Origin: Syntrophobacteraceae bacterium
GTDB taxonomy: Bacteria; Desulfobacterota; Syntrophobacteria; Syntrophobacterales; Syntrophobacteraceae
Direction of reading: 5' to 3'
Length of the DNA: 36,921 nt
Assembly: GCA_025454175.1 (NCBI GenBank)
Contig: JALOOX010000002.1
Location: forward strand, 116,564 to 153,484
Position 1 is the stretch's first letter, and each line of letters begins with the position of its first letter. The notes under the pieces are model-generated. The model did no database searches and had not been told where the DNA came from. It was given only the letters and a program-made list of their open reading frames with translations. The position numbers and the translations under genes were made by a program. Positions 33,595 through 36,921 of this stretch are shown here, in pieces.

Positions 33595-35025
33595 ATGCAG
33601 TACGAACCCGTGATCGGATTGGAAATACATGCTCAGCTGCTCACCAGAAGCAAGATCTTCTGCGGCTGCTCGACGACCTTCGGCGCCGGCCCGAACACAC
33701 ACACCTGTCCCGTGTGTCTGGGAATGCCGGGAGTGCTTCCTGTCCTGAACCGCGATGTCGTTGAATTCACCATCAAGATGGCTCTGGCTACCCACTGCCG
33801 CATTGCCCCGTACAGCCAGTTTGCCCGGAAGAACTACTTCTACCCGGATCTTCCCAAGGGGTATCAGATCTCCCAGTACGAGCTCCCCCTGGCCCGGGGT
33901 GGGTGGGTGCGGGTCCTCAGCGAGGGTGCTTCGAGAACGGTCCGGATTCACAGGATTCACATGGAGGAAGATGCGGGCAAGCTGGTTCACGATGATTTTC
34001 AGCCGGTGAGCTACGTGGATTTCAATCGGACCGGCGTGCCCCTCATCGAGATCGTCAGCGAGCCGGAGATAAGATCTCCCGAGGAGGCTGCCGCCTATCT
34101 CAGAACGCTGAGGGAGATCCTTCGTTACCTCGAAATCTGCGACGGCAACATGGAAGAGGGGAGCATGCGCTGCGATGCCAACGTGTCGCTGCGTCCCGTC
34201 GGGGAAGAGAAGCTGGGGGTCAAGACCGAGCTCAAGAATATGAATTCCTTCCGCAACGTCCAGAGGGCCCTCGAGTTCGAAATCCGCCGTCAGCGCGCCC
34301 TGCTGGAACGGGGAGAGCCCGTGGTTCAGGAGACCCTGCTTTGGGATGCCGGCCGCGGGGTCACCGTCAGCATGCGAGGCAAGGAAGAGGCCCATGACTA
34401 CCGCTATTTCCCCGATCCGGACCTCGTCCCCATCGAGGTCGACGAGGAGTGGATCGAAAGGATTCGGCAGGGACTTCCCGAGCTTCCCGAGGCTAAGCGC
34501 GAGCGGTTTGTCCGGGACTACGGGCTTCCGACCTACGATGCGGAAGTCCTGACGTCTTCCAAGGCGCTGGCGGGCTACTTCGAGCAGGCCGCCGAGCGCT
34601 TCCCGCAGCCCAAGATCGTGAGCAACTGGATCATGTCCGAGCTCATGCGCGAGCTCAAGCGCGATGAGAGGGATATCGAGGAGTGCCCGGTCCCCCCCGA
34701 CAGCCTAGCGGAGCTCCTCCATCTCATCGAAAATGGAACGGTCAGCGGCAAGATCGCCAAGACCGTCTTCGACGAAATGTACTCAACGGGCGGAAAGCCC
34801 GGCGAGATCGTCCGCGAGAAGGGGCTTGTGCAGGTTACCGATGCATCGGCCATCGAGGTCATCATCGATGAGGTGCTCGCCGAGAACCCGGCGGAAGTGG
34901 CCGACTACAGGGCTGGAAAAGAGAAGCTTTTCGGGTTTCTGGTCGGGCAGGTCATGAAAAAGAGCAAAGGGAAAGCCAACCCGAAGGTCGTCAACGACCT
35001 TCTGCGGAGCAAGCTCTCCTCCTGA
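33595..35025 (+). CDS. gatB: Aspartyl/glutamyl-tRNA amidotransferase subunit B
   Basis: tRNA-binding subunit of GatCAB, which converts Glu-tRNA(Gln) and Asp-tRNA(Asn) to the correct amides. It has 476 residues, standard length. N-terminal [15 protein letters not shown], the zinc cysteines in IFCGCSTTF and CPVCLGMPG, then [46 protein letters not shown] and a C-terminal YqeY-like tail domain. The ATG at 33595 is unambiguous by family alignment. gatA and gatC are not in the window. It is followed at 30 bases by mtnA. Confidence 0.96.
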   Translation: MQYEPVIGLEIHAQLLTRSKIFCGCSTTFGAGPNTHTCPVCLGMPGVLPVLNRDVVEFTIKMALATHCRIAPYSQFARKNYFYPDLPKGYQISQYELPLARGGWVRVLSEGASRTVRIHRIHMEEDAGKLVHDDFQPVSYVDFNRTGVPLIEIVSEPEIRSPEEAAAYLRTLREILRYLEICDGNMEEGSMRCDANVSLRPVGEEKLGVKTELKNMNSFRNVQRALEFEIRRQRALLERGEPVVQETLLWDAGRGVTVSMRGKEEAHDYRYFPDPDLVPIEVDEEWIERIRQGLPELPEAKRERFVRDYGLPTYDAEVLTSSKALAGYFEQAAERFPQPKIVSNWIMSELMRELKRDERDIEECPVPPDSLAELLHLIENGTVSGKIAKTVFDEMYSTGGKPGEIVREKGLVQVTDASAIEVIIDEVLAENPAEVADYRAGKEKLFGFLVGQVMKKSKGKANPKVVNDLLRSKLSS

Positions 35026-35055
35026 ATCATCTTCGTTTCCAAGGAGCCCCATCCA

Positions 35056-36105
35056 ATGACGGAACAGTGGTTGCCACCAATTTACAGGGATGGAGACGTC
35101 GTCTTCATATTGGACCAGAGACTGCTGCCTCACCGCGAGGTGTTTTTGCGATGCACCATGGCCAAACAGGTGGTCAACGCCATAAGGAGCATGGCCATTC
35201 GCGGGGCGCCGGCCATCGGCGTGGCGGGCGCCATGGCCCTCGCCCTGGGAGCCAGGACGATCCTGGCCGCCGAAACTCAGACCTTCCGCCAGAAATTCAT
35301 CCGGATGTGCGAGCAGGTGCGAACGGCCCGCCCCACGGCCAATAACCTGGCCTGGGCCGTGGAAAGGGTCTACTCGGTGGTGGTGGAGAACCCGGGGGCA
35401 ACGGTGGCGGAGCTTCAGACTCTCATTCAGGAAAAGGCGGACGAACTGCTCCGCGAGGATGTCGCCACCAACCTGCGGATCGGCTCCTGGGGGTGCAAGG
35501 TCATTCCTCATGGTGCGAGGGTCCTGACATACTGTAATGCCGGGGCATTGGCGACGGCGGATTACGGGACGGCCATCGGCGTCATCCGATCCGCTTTCGC
35601 CGTCGACCCGACCATCCAGGTCTTCAGCTGTGAAACCCGCCCGTTCCTCCAGGGAGCCCGCCTCACCTCGTACGAGCTGATGCGGGCGGGAATTCCCGTG
35701 ACCCTCATCACGGACAATGCGGCTGGAAGCCTCATGCAGCAGAAGCGAATCGACGTGGTGGTGGTCGGCGCCGACCGCATTGCGGCCAACGGAGACGCGG
35801 CCAACAAGATCGGCACCTACACCATGGCCATTCTCGCCAAGACCCACGACATTCCGTTCTACGTGGCGGCGCCGCGCTCGACCATTGATCCCAGCCTGCC
35901 GGACGGCTCGGAAATTCCCATCGAACAGCGGGACCCCAAGGAGGTGACGCATTTCCAGGGCAGGCCCGTGGCTCCGACAGGCGTGAATGCGCTGAACCCC
36001 GCCTTCGATGTGACCCCCAACAAGTACATCACGGGGATCATCACCGAAGTGGGAATTCTTGCAAAACCTTATGGGAAAGCCATTCGAAAGGCTTTGGAGG
36101 AGTAG
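35056..36105 (+). CDS. mtnA: S-methyl-5-thioribose-1-phosphate isomerase MtnA
   Basis: Converts methylthioribose-1-phosphate to methylthioribulose-1-phosphate in methionine salvage. It has 349 residues. The catalytic pair known from the Bacillus enzyme is conserved at the same numbers: C160 in TYCNAGALAT and D240 in VGADRIAANGD. RGAPAIG (49-55) and NKIGTYTMA are further signatures that separate it from eIF2B-like paralogs. AAGGAG eight bases before the ATG at 35056 fixes the start. No mtnN, mtnK or mtnP is seen; two MTA-deaminase-like genes 20 kb upstream could supply an alternative entry route. Confidence 0.94.
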   Translation: MTEQWLPPIYRDGDVVFILDQRLLPHREVFLRCTMAKQVVNAIRSMAIRGAPAIGVAGAMALALGARTILAAETQTFRQKFIRMCEQVRTARPTANNLAWAVERVYSVVVENPGATVAELQTLIQEKADELLREDVATNLRIGSWGCKVIPHGARVLTYCNAGALATADYGTAIGVIRSAFAVDPTIQVFSCETRPFLQGARLTSYELMRAGIPVTLITDNAAGSLMQQKRIDVVVVGADRIAANGDAANKIGTYTMAILAKTHDIPFYVAAPRSTIDPSLPDGSEIPIEQRDPKEVTHFQGRPVAPTGVNALNPAFDVTPNKYITGIITEVGILAKPYGKAIRKALEE

Positions 36106-36131
36106 CGCGCGAGGGAGTGAAGGGGCTCGAT

Positions 36132-36335
36132 TCAGACCTTTTTTGATGACACCAGCCGTGCAAAATGCTCGAACGAGCGGTCATAGGTCCTCTCGGCGTC
36201 CTTGGGAAAACAGCAGGCGGGGAGCTGCCTGCTTCTGAGGTGGTACTGCAGGCATTCGCAGCAGATTCCCTTTTTGGAGCAGGGCTCATAGCTGCAATTG
36301 CACCGCTGAAGGTTCTGGTCCTTCTTGCATTCCAT
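36132..36335 (-). CDS. Cysteine-rich DUF6485-like small protein
   Basis: 67 residues, with GAGGAA seven bases before the ATG at 36335. The N-terminal half is packed with cysteines: [19 protein letters not shown], then [13 protein letters not shown] and LPACCFP. The C-terminal half is [15 protein letters not shown]. The pattern (MEC...[18 protein letters not shown].YH...lPaC.FP...ErTYDRS) is that of DUF6485 proteins of anaerobes, which probably bind a metal or iron-sulfur cluster; the role is unknown. It lies 11 bases after a small membrane protein gene on the same strand and is convergent with mtnA. Confidence 0.82.
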   Translation of the reverse strand: MECKKDQNLQRCNCSYEPCSKKGICCECLQYHLRSRQLPACCFPKDAERTYDRSFEHFARLVSSKKV

Positions 36336-36346
36336 GGCACCATTCC

Positions 36347-36529
36347 TCAGTGAGCTTCGGACTTGGCACCGGCACCCTTGGCGATGAGGAAGCTCATGAT
36401 GCAGAGCAGCACCACTTCCCAGATGATGACGGCGGTCCATTTCTCAAAAAAATGCCAGAAAAGCCCTCCCCCGATGATGGCTGGAACGGCGGTGAGGATC
36501 ATCATGCCCATGATCCAGGCCCAGTTCAT
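36347..36529 (-). CDS. Small two-helix membrane protein
   Basis: 60 residues with AAGGAG five bases before the ATG at 36529 (an upstream ATG would add MEGDE). Two hydrophobic helices are visible: residues about 4-25 ([20 protein letters not shown]) and 31-50 ([17 protein letters not shown]), ending in a short polar tail ([10 protein letters not shown]). No family recognised. It probably forms an operon with the DUF6485-like gene downstream. Confidence 0.68.
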   Translation of the reverse strand: MNWAWIMGMMILTAVPAIIGGGLFWHFFEKWTAVIIWEVVLLCIMSFLIAKGAGAKSEAH

Positions 36530-36847
36530 TTCATCTCCTTCCATTGAAGAGCGACGGCGCTGATTCTCGGTTCGCCTCAAGCGGAACGGCTCCACATCGG
36601 TAAGGGCGAAATCCCGGATTTGCCGACTTCGAGCCGAAAGAGCGGACATTTTTCTACTAGCACAAGAGTGCAGGCCTTTCAATAAGACTTTTGGGAGCCA
36701 GGGGATGCATCCGCTCTCCGACTGCCTTCCGGCGGCCCAAGAGGGTAGTCGATTGACGAGGCTCCCGGCTGTGCGCTATTAGAACAGTGTGGGGTCGTGG
36801 ATGGGTTGGCTCTATGGGGGGATTGGCTTTCCGCAAGGGAGTGCGAT
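36530..36847. other. Divergent gap before the right-edge gene
   Basis: No supported gene. It contains the plus-strand promoter candidate at 36753-36782. I see no clear promoter for the minus-strand small genes. Confidence 0.45.
36753..36782 (+). promoter_or_regulatory. Sigma-70-like promoter for the right-edge gene
   Basis: TTGACG (36753-36758), 18-base spacer, TATTAG (36777-36782), about 65 bases before the GTG at 36848. Confidence 0.4.
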
Positions 36848-36921
36848 GTGGGGCAAGAGAAGGAAGTGCGCTTCTGCGGGCGTGCGTTCACGGACGAGGA
36901 GCTGGGGCTGATACGCGAGAC
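36848..36921 (+). CDS. Probable DUF4338/Druantia DruA-like protein, first codons only
   Basis: 24 codons are visible before the window ends. The GTG at 36848 has AGGGAG six bases upstream. The start reads VRFCGRAFTDEELGLIRE after a short lead. This matches the opening of DUF4338 proteins, in which a '(R)(F/Y)CGR.FT.EEL..IR' segment precedes the conserved domain. Such proteins occur in Druantia anti-phage loci and, more often, as accessory genes of insertion elements. With so few residues the call is tentative, and which of the two settings applies cannot be seen. Confidence 0.45.
   Translation, partial: MGQEKEVRFCGRAFTDEELGLIRE

Noticed and set aside
33506..33613. Short leader-peptide frame before gatB
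   Set aside because: No ribosome site, and it overlaps the gatB start in another frame without any amino-acid bias.

Overview
The window is a GC-rich, gene-dense chromosomal segment with about thirty protein genes and no rRNA, tRNA or CRISPR that I could find. Gene content and protein style point to a deltaproteobacterium of the Syntrophobacter/Desulfobacterota kind: a GAF plus AAA+ plus Fis regulator, two type IV pilus retraction ATPases, long-form HisG, GatB, abundant GTG starts, and intergenic palindromes of the type CGTCA(T/C)(T/C)CCGGC...GCCGGAATGACG. The assignment is an inference from composition and families, not from a marker gene.

Layout. 1-3.2 kb: the 5' end of a Uma2-like nuclease and a D-Ala-D-Ala carboxypeptidase with a long basic tail (both minus), then a lone mreB (plus). 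3.2-8.3 kb: a sigma-54 type regulator (minus) divergent from a hydantoinase/oxoprolinase-like ASKHA protein and a histone-deacetylase-fold amidohydrolase. 8.3-16.5 kb: a long co-directional block with overlapping or closely spaced genes: rlmN, hisI, hisG, a TPR-SPOR lipoprotein, an aminotransferase, engB, and two tandem MTA/SAH-deaminase-like amidohydrolases. 16.5-20.4 kb: gene-poor stretches with a tiny double zinc-knuckle gene, a lipoprotein, a 114-bp MITE with perfect inverted ends and an 11-bp target duplication, and two convergent alpha/beta hydrolases whose 3' ends overlap. 20.4-26 kb: a patatin-like phospholipase (plus) facing thiD, thiL and two PilT-type ATPases (minus). 26-31.8 kb: a radical SAM protein and a metallo-beta-lactamase-fold protein (minus), divergent from a 982-residue MrfA-like helicase fused to a DEDD exonuclease, followed by a NusG paralog. 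31.9-36.9 kb: moeA (minus), gatB and mtnA (plus), two small minus-strand genes (DUF6485-like and a two-helix membrane protein), and at the right edge the first codons of a probable DUF4338/DruA-like gene.

How the genes may work together. mtnA plus two MTA/SAH deaminase paralogs suggest methylthioadenosine salvage through a deamination route. The ASKHA and HDAC-fold pair looks like a two-step amide-hydrolysis module, possibly controlled by the divergent regulator. The helicase-exonuclease fusion joins in one polypeptide two activities that Bacillus subtilis encodes as separate DNA-repair proteins (MrfA and MrfB). It is the most striking protein architecture in the window.
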